Assembly (NCBI RefSeq): GCF_000241465.1
Contig: NZ_JH584235.1
Location: forward strand, 1,441,792-1,505,791
Source: Sphingomonas echinoides ATCC 14820
GTDB lineage: Bacteria > Pseudomonadota > Alphaproteobacteria > Sphingomonadales > Sphingomonadaceae
Direction of reading: 5' to 3'
Length of the DNA stretch: 64,000 nucleotides
Below, in pieces: positions 26,496-36,744 of the stretch; within the stretch, counting starts at the first letter, position 1, and every line of letters begins with the position of its first letter. Under the pieces are notes generated by a model, which searched no databases, was not told the DNA's origin, and was given only the letters and a program-made list of their open reading frames with translations. Made by a program: the position numbers and the translations under genes.

Positions 26496-29215
26496 GCGGC
26501 CCGTCACGCTTACCCAGTGGTCCGGAGGCAACGCTGCGTTTCACCTTCGATGGCGTACCGCTGCGCGCGCGCGTCGGCGATACGCTGGCGGCGGCGCTGC
26601 TGGCGAACGGCATCGGCCTGGTCGCGCGCAGTTTCAAATATCACCGCCCGCGCGGCATTCTGAGCGCAGGGATCGAGGAACCCAATGCGCTGGTCACCGT
26701 CGGCGAAGGCGGACGGCGCGAACCCAATACGCGCGCGACCGATGTCTATGTCTATGACGGCTTGGTCGCGCACAGCCAGAATCGTTGGCCGAGCCTCGCT
26801 TTCGATCTGGGCGCGGTCAACGGGCTCGCCGCGCGCTTCCTGACCGCGGGCTTCTATTACAAGACCTTCTTTGGCCCGCCGCCACGCTGGCTGCTGTACG
26901 AGCGCTTCATCCGTCGCGCCGCTGGTCTGGGCAAGGCACCGACCAAACCCGACCCCGACCCTTATGAACACCGTTCGGCCTTTTGCGATGTGCTGGTGGT
27001 GGGCGGCGGCCCCGCCGGGGTCGCCGCCGCGCGTGCCGCGGTGCAAGCAGGCGAGCGCGTGCTGTTGGTCGAGCAAGACCGCGAAGTCAGTGAGGAGATC
27101 GGCGGCGCGCGCGTGCTGACGCGTACCACCGCATCGGGCGTATGGGATCATGGCTTTGTCACGCTAGTCCAACGCCTGGTCGAGCCGGGCCAGCCCCCTG
27201 CCCCCGGCCAGCCCGCACAACGGCTATGGCATGTCCGCGCGCGTCGCGTCGTGCTCGCGACCGGCGCGATCGAGCGCCCACTGACCTTTGCCGGCAATGA
27301 CCGCCCCGGCGTGATGCTGTCGCAAGCGGTGTGCCGCTATATCGAACGGTTCAAGGTGCTGCCCGGCCAGCGCGTCGTCATCGCCACCAACAATGACGCT
27401 GCTTATGCCACCGCCGATGCGATTGCGGCGGCGGGTGGCAGCGTCGTCGCCATTCTGGACTCGCGCGCCGAAAAGAGCCCGGTCGCTAGTGCCGCCGCGC
27501 ACCCGGTCCACACCAATGCCTTCCCGATCTCAACCTCGGGCAAACGCCATCATTTGCACTCGGTCGAGGCCGATATTGGGGGCGAACGCACGCGCTTCGA
27601 GGCCGATTTACTCGCGATTTCCGGAGGTTTCACCCCCGTCGTCCATCTCCACAGTCAGGCCGGTGGCGCGCTCGATTGGGACGAGGCGATTCAGGCGTTC
27701 GTGCCCGGCGCATCGCGGCAAGCGGTGTCGAGCGTTGGCGCGGCAGCGGGCGACCTGCCGCCAGTCGGCATTGCGGTTGCCGATCTGCCTGACCCCAAAA
27801 CCAGCTTCATCGATTTCCAGAATGACGTGACCGCCGCCGATATCGATCTCGCCTGGGCCGAAGGCTATCGCTCGGTCGAGCATCTCAAACGCTACACCAC
27901 GCTCGGTATGGCGACCGATCAGGGCAAGACCAGCAACATGGCCGCGCTCGCACGACTGGCAAGCGTCGCTGGGGTCACCATCCCGCAAGCCGGCCTCACC
28001 ACCTTCCGCGCGCCGTTCACGCCGGTAACGCTGGGCGCGCTGGCCGGGGCCGCTGGTGGCGGCCATGCCGCGCCGAGCCGTCGGCTGGCGCTCTATGATC
28101 GCCACCAGCGCCTCGCCCCGATCTGGCAACCGCTCGGGCTGTGGCACCGGCCGCGTGCCTATCCGATAGCGGGGGAAACGCTGCATCAGGCGGCGCTGCG
28201 CGAGGCGCGCGCGGTGCGCACCGCCGCGGGGATCGTCGATGTCTCGACGCTCGCCAAATTCGCGGTGGTCGGGCCGGATGCGGCGGCATTGCTCGAAAGC
28301 GTGTGCGCGACCGGCATCGCCAAGCTCGCGGTTGGGCGCGGACGCTATACCTTCCTGCTGCGCGAAGACGGCATGGTGATGGATGACGGCACCGTCTGGC
28401 GACTGGAGGAAAACCGCTATTTGCTGACCAGTTCGACCGGCGGGGCCGACCGGATGGAGGCGCATCTCAGCTATGCCCACCGCGTGCTCGCCCCGCATCT
28501 GCGCGTGTCGGTGGTGGCGCAACAAGAGCATTTCGCCGGGATCGCGCTGGCCGGGCCCCTCGCCAAGGCCATTCTGGCAGAGCTGACCGGCATCGCCCCG
28601 CCCGCGCATATGGGCTTGGCCCAGGCCGAAATCGCAGGCGTAGCCGTGTTGATCCTCGCCGCCAGCTATAGCGGCGAGCGCGCCTTCGAACTTTATGCCG
28701 TGGCCAGCGATGCGGGCGCGGTGTGGGATGCCGTGGAAGCGGCCACGCGCGCGCGCGGCGGTGCGCCTTATGGGCTGGAGGCGCTGGAATTTCTGCGGAT
28801 CGAAAAGGGCCATATCGTGATCGGGGCGGAGGCCGATGGCCGCACCACCCCGCATGACCTCCAGCTTGAGCGGATGCTACGCAAGAGCGGCGGCTTCATC
28901 GGTACGGCGGGGTTGACCCGCCCGGCTTTGTCAGCGCCCGATCGCTCGCAGCTCGTCGGCCTGACCAGCGAAACGCCGATCCCCGAAGGGGCAATGCTGG
29001 TCACCGCGACCGGCGAACCGGTGCTGGGCCATGTCACCTCCGCCACCGGGCGTGTGCTGGGCGAGGGCGCGGTCGCGCTGGGCTTGCTCGCCGGGGGAAG
29101 ACTGCGGATCGGCGAACGCTTGCTCGCCACCTCCCCCACGCGCAATCAGTCCGCCCATGTGACCGTTACGGCACCGCTTTTCTACGATCCCGAAGGGACG
29201 CGCTATCGTGACTGA
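26492..29215 (+). CDS. soxA: Sarcosine oxidase alpha subunit
   Basis: Large subunit of 907 residues that binds NAD and, through its C-terminal aminomethyltransferase-like domain, tetrahydrofolate, so that the methyl group leaves as methylene-THF. Order of domains: ferredoxin-like N-terminal domain without cysteines (RFTFDGVPLRARVGDTLAAALLANG, 8-100), NAD-binding fold (DVLVVGGGPAGVAAARAA near 166), the VLATGAIERPLTFAGNDRPG region, and the GcvT-type folate domain from about 545 (LHQAALREARAVRTAAGIVDVS to the end). It is shorter than the roughly 960-1000 residues common for SoxA, mainly in the central linker. No frameshift seen. Confidence 0.94.
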   Translation: MSGPSRLPSGPEATLRFTFDGVPLRARVGDTLAAALLANGIGLVARSFKYHRPRGILSAGIEEPNALVTVGEGGRREPNTRATDVYVYDGLVAHSQNRWPSLAFDLGAVNGLAARFLTAGFYYKTFFGPPPRWLLYERFIRRAAGLGKAPTKPDPDPYEHRSAFCDVLVVGGGPAGVAAARAAVQAGERVLLVEQDREVSEEIGGARVLTRTTASGVWDHGFVTLVQRLVEPGQPPAPGQPAQRLWHVRARRVVLATGAIERPLTFAGNDRPGVMLSQAVCRYIERFKVLPGQRVVIATNNDAAYATADAIAAAGGSVVAILDSRAEKSPVASAAAHPVHTNAFPISTSGKRHHLHSVEADIGGERTRFEADLLAISGGFTPVVHLHSQAGGALDWDEAIQAFVPGASRQAVSSVGAAAGDLPPVGIAVADLPDPKTSFIDFQNDVTAADIDLAWAEGYRSVEHLKRYTTLGMATDQGKTSNMAALARLASVAGVTIPQAGLTTFRAPFTPVTLGALAGAAGGGHAAPSRRLALYDRHQRLAPIWQPLGLWHRPRAYPIAGETLHQAALREARAVRTAAGIVDVSTLAKFAVVGPDAAALLESVCATGIAKLAVGRGRYTFLLREDGMVMDDGTVWRLEENRYLLTSSTGGADRMEAHLSYAHRVLAPHLRVSVVAQQEHFAGIALAGPLAKAILAELTGIAPPAHMGLAQAEIAGVAVLILAASYSGERAFELYAVASDAGAVWDAVEAATRARGGAPYGLEALEFLRIEKGHIVIGAEADGRTTPHDLQLERMLRKSGGFIGTAGLTRPALSAPDRSQLVGLTSETPIPEGAMLVTATGEPVLGHVTSATGRVLGEGAVALGLLAGGRLRIGERLLATSPTRNQSAHVTVTAPLFYDPEGTRYRD

Positions 29216-29690
29216 CGCGCGAGTCACCCTGGCTATGGCCCCGGCGGGCGATGTCGTCGCGCTCGATCTGTGGGACGAGGGCCTGCCGCCAAATCCTCCA
29301 ACCGGGCGGATAGTGCAGGTCGAACCGCGACGCTGGTGGTTGATCGACGCGGCGCAGCACACGCCCGCAATCGCCGTGCATATCGCCGATCGTGGCGCGC
29401 TGTCGCCCATCGGCGGCGGCCTGATCCGTGCCACGCTCACCGGCCCCGGCTGGCGCGCGCTGCTGAGCGTGAGCGGGTGGTTCGATTCCGAAAATCCCGC
29501 TTTCGGCCCCGGCCAGATCGCCGCGACGACGATCCACCATGTGCCGGTGTGGATCGCGCCGATCAGCGACACCGCGTGTGAGGTCTATCTGCCAAGCAGT
29601 TACGCCGCTAGTCTGGCCGATCTGTGGACGCGCGCGATCGGGGTGACCGAACCGCCGCCTGCACCGCGCAACAGACCCGGCGGCAGCTGA
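29208..29690 (+). CDS. soxG: Sarcosine oxidase gamma subunit
   Basis: Fourth subunit, 160 residues, with the family look of SoxG: ARVTLAMAPAGDVVALDLWDE near the start, ADRGALSPIGGG... in the middle, and HHVPVWIAPISDTACEVYLPSSYAASLADLW near the end. Function is structural, bridging alpha and beta. GTG start eight bases inside soxA, so it is coupled. A proline-rich tail ends the protein. Confidence 0.88.
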   Translation: MTDARVTLAMAPAGDVVALDLWDEGLPPNPPTGRIVQVEPRRWWLIDAAQHTPAIAVHIADRGALSPIGGGLIRATLTGPGWRALLSVSGWFDSENPAFGPGQIAATTIHHVPVWIAPISDTACEVYLPSSYAASLADLWTRAIGVTEPPPAPRNRPGGS

Positions 29691-29708
29691 CGGCGGGGAA
29701 CGAAGACA

Positions 29709-31046
29709 ATGGGGGCCAGCATGATGACATCGACGACACCGCGCCTGGAATCGGCGCGCTGGTATGTCGTGCTGGTGCTGGGGCTGGTCTATGCGGTCAA
29801 CATCGCCGACCGCTATGTCGTCGCGACCGTGCTCGAACCGATCCGCAAGGAATTTGGCCTCAGCGATTCAGGCGTTGCCTGGCTGACCGGCGTTTCGCTC
29901 GCCTTCTTCTACATCTTCGTCGGGCTGCCGATCGCGCGCTATGCCGATCGTGCCAATCGCCGCAACATCGTCGCGGGCGCGATGATCCTCTGGTCGGCAG
30001 CAACCGCTTTGCTGGGCCTGACGCAGAACTATCTGCAGTTTCTGCTCGCGCGCATCGCGGTTGGGATTGGCGAGGCGGGCGGCACCCCGCCCTCAACCTC
30101 GATCATCGCCGACAATTTCCCGCGCGGACGGCGCGCCTATGCGCTGACCATCTATGCGCTGGGCCTGCCGCTTGGCGCGTGGATGGGGTCGAGCCTGGCG
30201 GGCGCGATCGTCGAGCATTTCCATAGCTGGCGCGCCGCCTTCATCGCGCTGGGCGTGCCGGGCGTGATCTTCGGCCTGCTGATCCTGCTGACCGTGCGCG
30301 AGCCGGTGCGGGGCCGCTTCGAACTCGTCACCGAAGACAGCGCCCCCGCCGCGAGCTTTGTCGAGACGTGCCGCTTCCTGTGGACGCAGCGATCGGCATG
30401 GCACATCAACGCGGCTGGCACGGTCATCTGCCTGTGGGGTTGGGGCCTGTTATTCTGGACGCAGACCTATTTCGAGCGCGCTTATGGCCTGTCGACCGCA
30501 GAGGCGGGCGCGCGCCTCGGCACGATCTATTTCTGGGCGGGTACGGTCGCGACGATCGCCACCAGCGCCATCCTCGCGCTGCCGCAAATGCAGGATCCGA
30601 AATGGATCGCCCGGCTGCTTGCCGTCATCGTCGCGGCATCGACGATCCCGTCTTTCCTGATTTACTTGACGCATTCGCTCACCGTGGCGACCGCGATGCT
30701 GTGGATCGTGGTGCCCGCCATCTATCTCTATGTCGGCCCGACCATGGCGCTGCTGCTCAATTTCATGCCCGCCCCGATGCGCGCACAGGGCATGGCAATC
30801 AGTTTGCTCACCGCCAATGTCGCCAATCTCATCATCGCGCCCACCGCAGTCGGTTGGATCAGCGACATGCTGACTGGGCCGCTCGGCGGCAATGCCGCGT
30901 CGCTTCGCTATGCCTTGCTGGCGCTGTCGCTCACCGGCTTCTGGGCTGCCTATCATTATTGGACGAGCGTGCGCAGCTACGCCGTCGACGATCTGCGCGT
31001 CCGGACCTTCGGCATGGACGCCGCGCCCCTTCCTGCGGAGGCATGA
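29709..31046 (+). CDS. MFS transporter, spinster-like
   Basis: Inner-membrane carrier of 445 residues with twelve predicted helices. N-terminal half: [21 protein letters not shown] (TM1, with the spinster-type N-x-A-D-R motif), [17 protein letters not shown] (motif A loop between TM2 and TM3), and [20 protein letters not shown]. The second half carries TM7-12. Starts 18 bases after soxG behind GGGGAACGAAG and overlaps purU, so it should carry the pathway substrate or export a product. MFS carriers for betaines are usually of another subfamily (ProP-like), so the substrate may not be a simple betaine. Confidence 0.88.
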   Translation: MGASMMTSTTPRLESARWYVVLVLGLVYAVNIADRYVVATVLEPIRKEFGLSDSGVAWLTGVSLAFFYIFVGLPIARYADRANRRNIVAGAMILWSAATALLGLTQNYLQFLLARIAVGIGEAGGTPPSTSIIADNFPRGRRAYALTIYALGLPLGAWMGSSLAGAIVEHFHSWRAAFIALGVPGVIFGLLILLTVREPVRGRFELVTEDSAPAASFVETCRFLWTQRSAWHINAAGTVICLWGWGLLFWTQTYFERAYGLSTAEAGARLGTIYFWAGTVATIATSAILALPQMQDPKWIARLLAVIVAASTIPSFLIYLTHSLTVATAMLWIVVPAIYLYVGPTMALLLNFMPAPMRAQGMAISLLTANVANLIIAPTAVGWISDMLTGPLGGNAASLRYALLALSLTGFWAAYHYWTSVRSYAVDDLRVRTFGMDAAPLPAEA

Positions 31047-31906
31047 TGTCCGTGCAGCCCTTCATCCTCACTTTGTCGTGCCAGGACCGGCCCGGCATCG
31101 TCGCCGCCGTCTCCGGCCACATTCTCGCCTGTGGCGGCAACATCACCGATTCCAGCCAGTATAATGACGCGGATTCGGGCGGTTTCTTCATGCGCACCGC
31201 CTTTTCCATCCCCGGCGGGGGGGATGCGGCGGCGGTGCACAGCGGGTTCGATGCGCTTGCCAAAGACTATGGCATGACGCTTACGCTCCGCCCGGCCGAT
31301 GCGCGGCAAAGGGTGCTGATCCTGGTGTCGAAGTTCGACCATTGCCTGGTCGACTTGCTCTACCGCCGCCGCATCGGGGAGCTCGACATGGAGGTGGTCG
31401 GGATCATCTCCAACCATCCGGCCAAGGCCTTTTCGTCGCTCGATCTGGCGGGCATTCCCTTCCACCATCTGCCAATCACCCCCGCGACCAAGGCCGAACA
31501 GGAAGCCAAGATCTGGGCGATCCATCAGGCCACGCGCACCGATCTGGTGGTGCTGGCGCGCTATATGCAAATTCTGTCGGACGATCTCGCAGCCAGATTC
31601 GCCAGCCGGTGCATCAACATCCATCACAGCTTCCTGCCTGGCTTCAAAGGGGCCAAGCCCTATCATCAGGCGCATGCGCGCGGGGTGAAGGTGATTGGGG
31701 CGACCGCGCATTACGTGACCGGAGATCTCGACGAAGGGCCGATCATCGAACAGGATGTCGAACGGATCAGCCATGCTGACACCGCCGAAGACTTGGTGCG
31801 CAAGGGCCGCGATATCGAACGCCGCGTGCTATCGCGCGCGGTTGGCCTGCATCTGAGCGGGCGCGTGCTCGCCAATGGCGCGCGGACGATCGTGTTCCGC
31901 GACTGA
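31043..31906 (+). CDS. purU: Formyltetrahydrofolate deformylase
   Basis: Hydrolyses 10-formyl-THF to formate and THF (287 residues). N-terminal ACT domain ([20 protein letters not shown], residues 8-80) and a C-terminal formyltransferase-fold domain with [19 protein letters not shown] (catalytic Asn and His), [20 protein letters not shown] (catalytic Asp). In this operon it would regenerate free THF for the sarcosine oxidase and vent C1 units as formate, as seen next to other demethylation gene sets. The ATG at 31043 overlaps the transporter stop; a second ATG follows at 31046. Confidence 0.94.
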   Translation: MMSVQPFILTLSCQDRPGIVAAVSGHILACGGNITDSSQYNDADSGGFFMRTAFSIPGGGDAAAVHSGFDALAKDYGMTLTLRPADARQRVLILVSKFDHCLVDLLYRRRIGELDMEVVGIISNHPAKAFSSLDLAGIPFHHLPITPATKAEQEAKIWAIHQATRTDLVVLARYMQILSDDLAARFASRCINIHHSFLPGFKGAKPYHQAHARGVKVIGATAHYVTGDLDEGPIIEQDVERISHADTAEDLVRKGRDIERRVLSRAVGLHLSGRVLANGARTIVFRD

Positions 31907-31920
31907 GGCTGAGGGCGATC

Positions 31921-31944
31921 GGGAGAGCGGCACGCCGCCCTCCC
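31921..31944. terminator. Hairpin between convergent purU and TonB-receptor genes
   Basis: GGGAG (31921-31925) pairs with CTCCC (31940-31944), and GCGG pairs with CCGC inside after one A-C mismatch, leaving a CACG loop. It lies 14 bases after the purU stop and 9 bases before the receptor stop on the other strand, and could end both transcripts. No U-tract. Confidence 0.5.
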
Positions 31945-31952
31945 CAGTCCGG

Positions 31953-34517
31953 TCAGAATTTCACCTTCGCCCGCACGCCGATCGTGCGCGGGCGCGCATA
32001 GGTCACGCGCGACCCCGCCTGATAGATCGCGTAATAGGTCGCGCGCTGGATATCGATCACCTTGACCCCGTCGAACAGATTGTTGCCGAAAACGCCAAAT
32101 TCGAACTGGCCCACGTCATAGGTGATCGACGCGCTCGCATTATGGCTTTCGGGGATCACGGCGAAGGTCTGGCTGGCCCCACCATTGCTGGTTTTGTCGA
32201 CGATCAGCTGCTTGGTCTTCGGGTCAAGCGTGGTCGAGAAATTATTGAACGTCGTCTGCTGCGACGAGATGTATTTGTACGTCGCCTGCAAATGCAGCGA
32301 GCCGCTGCCAAGGTCGGTATCGTAGAACGCCCCGGCCGACGCGGTCACTTGCGGCGAATAGGGCGTGCGGTCGCCGTCAAACGCGCCGACCGTCGGGATA
32401 TCGCCGCGCGCATTCGAATCGTTGAACGAGAAGCTGCCGTTGAGCGTGATGTTGCGCGTCGCCTTGACCGCCGCCTCCAGCTCGACGCCCTTGCTGGCGA
32501 TCTTGCCCTTATTGTCGGTGAAGAAATACGAGCAGTTGAGCCGCAACCGCGTCTGCACGTCGGACCAGTCGATATAATACGCGCTGGCGTTGAGCGTTAC
32601 GCGGCCGCCCGCCAGCTTGGCCTTTTCGCCGATCGTGTAGTTCCACAATTTGTCGGGCCCGAACGTCCCCGGCGCTGCGGTATAGCCATAGGCATTGAGC
32701 TGCGTCGTGCAGCGCCCGGCCAGACCCGCCGTGCCCAGCGGCACCGGCTGATTGGCCCCGCCATAACGGAAGCCCTTGGCGGCTTCGGCATAGATCAGCA
32801 CATTGTCGTCGAGCTTGTACGAGATGTTGGCACGCGGGTTGACGCCGTTCGACTTAAGCGTCGAGGTGATCGACTGGGTGATGCCCGTCGTCCGCCCCTG
32901 CGCATCCTTGCCGAGCAGCACGCCGAACGCGCCGCCTTCGTACAGATAATAGTTTTCCTTGAAATTGAAGTAGCGCAGGCCAGCGGTCAGATCGAGCCGA
33001 TCGGTGACATGCCACGTGCCATCCGCATAAGCAGCGAACTGATGCTCGTGAACGTCCTGCAGGCCTGAGAAAATGTCGTTCGAGTTGAACGCGCCATCCA
33101 CGGTTTTCGAGTCATACAGGCCGCTCGGCGTCGCGAACGGGCCAAACGCAGCATTCTGGTAGGACAGCGTATCGAACCCGGCGACCGGAATGTCCTGAAC
33201 GAGGTGCCGGTTCTGCTTTTCATAATAGGCACCGACCGTCCATTTGATCGGGCCATCGTTCTTCGACACTAGCCGGGCTTCGGCCATGAAATCGTTCAGC
33301 TTCTGGTTGATCGTATAGTTTTCGGCCGGGATCAGGCTGGTCACGGCGTGGTTGTAGCTGGCTGGCGGGTTGTACAGCGGATATTTGCCGGCCCCGGTAT
33401 ACGGCGCGTAATAACTCGCGAAATAATAGCCGATCTGCGGATCCGGGCTCGCGTTGAAGCCGATCTTGCGGTCGGTATACGCGCCGGTGACGATCAGATT
33501 GGCAAAGCCCGCATCATAATCGAAACCGCCAGTGTAGAGCTTGAACAGGTCGCGCGTGCCTTCCGCGCCGTTGCTCTCATAGGTGTAGGGCGCAAGGCCG
33601 TTGAGCCCAGTGTTGAGCCCCTTGGCGCGGCTGTCCTCATAGGTGAAACTGCCATCGACGACCAGTTTGTCGGTCGGCGTCCAGCGCACCGCGACCCGGC
33701 CCTGGGTGGAGCGGTTGCTATTGGCGTTGTCGACCTTGTGCTGGCCGATATTGTCGATGAAACCGCCATCATTGCCGACAAAGATATTGCCGCGCACGGC
33801 AAGCTGATCCTTGATCAGCGGAATGTTGACCATACCGCGGACATTGTAGCTGCCGGCCCCATGCTCGGTGGTCGATCCGCTCGCTTCGGCGGTGCCGAAG
33901 AAGCTCCGGGCATCGGGCTTTGCCGTCACGAAGCGCACCGTGCCCGCCATCGAGCCCGCACCGAACAGCGTGCCCTGCGGCCCGCGCAGCACTTCGACGC
34001 GGTCGAGATCATAGACCTTCAGATCGGGAGTCTGCCCCTGCACCGAGATCGGCGTATCATCGAGATAGACCGCGACGAGCGGGCGATCCGACGTGTCCGA
34101 CGTGACATAGCCGCCCGTCGCAAGCCCGCGCAGGTTGAACTTGTTAAAGCCCGGCGCGCCTTCGGTGATGACAAGCGAGGGCGTGAATTTGGCGAGATCG
34201 GACAGATTGCCCTGCCCCGATTTGGTGACCTGATCGACATTCACCACCGACACCGCGATCGGCACCTTCTGCAGCGATTCCGCGCCCGAGCGCGTGGCGG
34301 TGACGACGATGTCGGTCAGCTCGCCATCCTTGGGGGGCGTTTGTGTCGGCGAAGCTCCTGCGGCCGCTGCATCGGTATCCGCAAGGGGAACGGCATGGTC
34401 TGGCGCAGCAAAGGCAGCCTGTGGTGCCAGCAACGCCAAACTTGCTGCAGATGCCAGCAAAGTAGCAAGCAAAGGCGTGCGACGGCCCAACGGGCCGGAT
34501 TGAGCATGAAACTTCAT
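31953..34517 (-). CDS. TonB-dependent receptor
   Basis: Outer-membrane receptor of 854 residues without an STN domain. Signal peptide ATLLASAASLALLAPQAAFA, a Pro/Thr-rich spacer, then the plug starting ELTDIVVTATRSGAESLQKVPIAV and containing VEVLRGPQGTLFGAGSMAGT; the barrel ends RTIGVRAKVKF with terminal Phe. This is the IroN/CirA-like type common in sphingomonads, where ligands are often aromatics, glycans or oligopeptides. Start at the second of two ATGs (34517), 6 bases after a run of Gs that forms the ribosome binding site. It lies downstream of the sulfotransferase gene in the same direction and convergent with the demethylation operon. Confidence 0.92.
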   Translation of the reverse strand: MKFHAQSGPLGRRTPLLATLLASAASLALLAPQAAFAAPDHAVPLADTDAAAAGASPTQTPPKDGELTDIVVTATRSGAESLQKVPIAVSVVNVDQVTKSGQGNLSDLAKFTPSLVITEGAPGFNKFNLRGLATGGYVTSDTSDRPLVAVYLDDTPISVQGQTPDLKVYDLDRVEVLRGPQGTLFGAGSMAGTVRFVTAKPDARSFFGTAEASGSTTEHGAGSYNVRGMVNIPLIKDQLAVRGNIFVGNDGGFIDNIGQHKVDNANSNRSTQGRVAVRWTPTDKLVVDGSFTYEDSRAKGLNTGLNGLAPYTYESNGAEGTRDLFKLYTGGFDYDAGFANLIVTGAYTDRKIGFNASPDPQIGYYFASYYAPYTGAGKYPLYNPPASYNHAVTSLIPAENYTINQKLNDFMAEARLVSKNDGPIKWTVGAYYEKQNRHLVQDIPVAGFDTLSYQNAAFGPFATPSGLYDSKTVDGAFNSNDIFSGLQDVHEHQFAAYADGTWHVTDRLDLTAGLRYFNFKENYYLYEGGAFGVLLGKDAQGRTTGITQSITSTLKSNGVNPRANISYKLDDNVLIYAEAAKGFRYGGANQPVPLGTAGLAGRCTTQLNAYGYTAAPGTFGPDKLWNYTIGEKAKLAGGRVTLNASAYYIDWSDVQTRLRLNCSYFFTDNKGKIASKGVELEAAVKATRNITLNGSFSFNDSNARGDIPTVGAFDGDRTPYSPQVTASAGAFYDTDLGSGSLHLQATYKYISSQQTTFNNFSTTLDPKTKQLIVDKTSNGGASQTFAVIPESHNASASITYDVGQFEFGVFGNNLFDGVKVIDIQRATYYAIYQAGSRVTYARPRTIGVRAKVKF

Positions 34518-34685
34518 CATAGTCCCCCCTTGTCGTAAACGCCCCGTCAGATCCTCGCGCTGCCGCATCAGGCTTCACGCCTTTTGCTTGCGGAGAATTT
34601 GGATCTGATCCCCGATTGAAGAAGCTCACCCGATTCCCGAAAAGCGAGAAGGATAATAATCAGATAGGGGCATTCCAAATTGCGA

Positions 34686-36674
34686 TTATGGCCGATCGGT
34701 GACGGGTCTGGCAAGGGGGCCGAGCGTTTCGATCAACGCGCCCAGCCACGGCTCGAAGCCACGCCACTGGTCAAGCGCATCGCGGAAGATCGGGCGGCGC
34801 ACCTGTTCAGAACTGGGGGTGCGCACATTCCGTCCAGTCTCGAAAAAGCGCAGACAGTGCGGCTCGAAAGCAAGCGCACAATAGTCGAGCAGACGGCGGA
34901 TTTCGCTCTCAGCGTCATCCACTAGGTCTTCATAGACAATGCGGTGCACCCTGCCCGGAAAGACCGCATCGAAATGCGCCATCAGCGCAACATAGTCGCG
35001 ATAGTAATGGGCCAAGTCTTCCAGATCGTAACTATACGCCTGCCCGCGCGCGAACGCCTGCTTGAAGATCGAGAAGCAACACGCCACCGGATCCCGCCTG
35101 ACATCGATAATATGGGCATTGGGCAGCATCAGATGGATCAAGCCGCTGTGCAGGAAATTGCCCGGAAATTTGTCGACGAACAGGGGCCGGTCGCCGCTGC
35201 GATACACCTCGGTCTGCTTTAGGTAGGCGCGGCCAAGCCGGGCGAACGCCTCACGCGGCACTTGCGAGATGGAAGCAGGATAGCCGGGATTGGCGGTCGC
35301 CAAGTCCCGCGCCAGCGCGGTCAGCGTCGGCAACTCCGACGCGCCTTCGACCTGGCTATGGCTGGCGAGGATCTGCTCGACCAACGTCGAGCCCGATCGC
35401 GGCATCCCCACCACGAAGATCGGGCCGATCGCATCGCACCCAGCGCCCGCCGCGCGGGCGAAGAGCGCAGCGTCGAACGCCGCGATCGATTGCGTGATGA
35501 AGCGATGATGCGCGGCGGCATCGTGCGGCTCGAGGCGCTTTCGCGCTGCATTGCCGCGCGCATAATGATCGAACGCCTCGGCATAGCGGCGCTCGTCCTC
35601 CAGCGCCTTGCCCAGTGCGAAATCCAGATAGGCGCGGTCGGCCGGATTGGCGCTGGCCGCGTCCGGCACGGCCTGCATCCGCGCGATATCCGCGGCGTCG
35701 AAGCGCACCGTCTTGAGATTGGCGAGGCTCCACCACGCCTCGCCACAACTGGGCGCAATGGCGATGGCGCGGCGATATGCAGCGACCGCATCGCTCTGCC
35801 GCCCGATCGCGCGCAGCGCATGGCCGTAAGCGTGCCACAGGTCGCTATCCTCGGCGGCGGCGGGCAGCACACTTTCATAGGCGGCGACCGCCTGCGCAAC
35901 ATTGCCGAGCTGCATATGGATCGCTGCGTGCAGCCCGACCACCATCGCGACCCCCGCATAGGCATCCGCCACCGGGCCGATCACGCCAAGCGCCTCGGCT
36001 CCGCGCTCCAACCGGTGCAGTGCGAGGGCGAGACTGAAGCGCGCGGGCGCGAACGCGGGGGCAAAAGCGACGGTCTTTGCCAGCAAGGGCTCGACCGCCG
36101 CGAAATGCCCGAGCCGCATCCCGACATCGGCCAACAGCCGAACGGCGGCCACGTCATTCAGATCGAGGCCAAAGCGCGTCCACAAGGCCGCGCGGGCGCG
36201 CGGATCCCCCCGCGTAAAAAACGCGCCAGCCACATCGGCGAGTGCCGCATCGCCGACATAGCCCGGCACCACGCGCATCTGCGCGGCGAGCGCAGCCTCG
36301 GCGTGGTTGCGCAGCGCGAGTTGGTCCCCCAGCGCGTGCCAGGCGAGCGACGATTGTGCGTTGGCGCTGGTCGCGCGCTCCAGCGCGGCGATGGCGGCGT
36401 CGGTCTGGCCGAGCGTCGCCAGCGCCACCCCGTGTTCATAGTGCAAACCCCATAACGCCGGTCGGGCCGTTGCGAGCGGTGCCAGCACCGCGCACGCAGC
36501 AGACGGATCCCCGCTCCGCCGCAGCGCCGCCGCAAGCAGGAAATGTGCTTCCAACGATCCAGGTTCCGCCGCCACGGCGCGCCGCGCCTGCGCCACGGCG
36601 GCACACGGATCGACGCTCAGCAACCGTCGGGCCTCGCGCAATTCGAGAGAGGGGACGGGGTTGGACAGCGTCAT
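34686..36674 (-). CDS. TPR-repeat sulfotransferase
   Basis: A 662-residue fusion. The first 380 or so residues are tetratricopeptide-like helix pairs (for example LEAHFLLAAALRRSGDPSAA and LWHAYGHALRAIGRQSDAVAAY). The C-terminal 260 residues form a PAPS-dependent sulfotransferase: 5'-phosphosulfate loop FVVGMPRSGSTLVEQILASH near residue 412-432 and 3'-phosphate region with RDPVACCFSIFKQAF near 527. Proteins of this build occur next to TonB receptors in sphingomonads and Caulobacterales, but their acceptor is not known to me; protein tyrosine or a surface glycan are possible. An FNR-type site lies 70-85 bases upstream. Confidence 0.88.
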   Translation of the reverse strand: MTLSNPVPSLELREARRLLSVDPCAAVAQARRAVAAEPGSLEAHFLLAAALRRSGDPSAACAVLAPLATARPALWGLHYEHGVALATLGQTDAAIAALERATSANAQSSLAWHALGDQLALRNHAEAALAAQMRVVPGYVGDAALADVAGAFFTRGDPRARAALWTRFGLDLNDVAAVRLLADVGMRLGHFAAVEPLLAKTVAFAPAFAPARFSLALALHRLERGAEALGVIGPVADAYAGVAMVVGLHAAIHMQLGNVAQAVAAYESVLPAAAEDSDLWHAYGHALRAIGRQSDAVAAYRRAIAIAPSCGEAWWSLANLKTVRFDAADIARMQAVPDAASANPADRAYLDFALGKALEDERRYAEAFDHYARGNAARKRLEPHDAAAHHRFITQSIAAFDAALFARAAGAGCDAIGPIFVVGMPRSGSTLVEQILASHSQVEGASELPTLTALARDLATANPGYPASISQVPREAFARLGRAYLKQTEVYRSGDRPLFVDKFPGNFLHSGLIHLMLPNAHIIDVRRDPVACCFSIFKQAFARGQAYSYDLEDLAHYYRDYVALMAHFDAVFPGRVHRIVYEDLVDDAESEIRRLLDYCALAFEPHCLRFFETGRNVRTPSSEQVRRPIFRDALDQWRGFEPWLGALIETLGPLARPVTDRP

Positions 36675-36744
36675 GATCCCGCAAGGCTGGAGGGCAAAGG
36701 CTGAGCCTATCCGCCACCGGCCTTAAAATCTACAAAGTCGCCGC

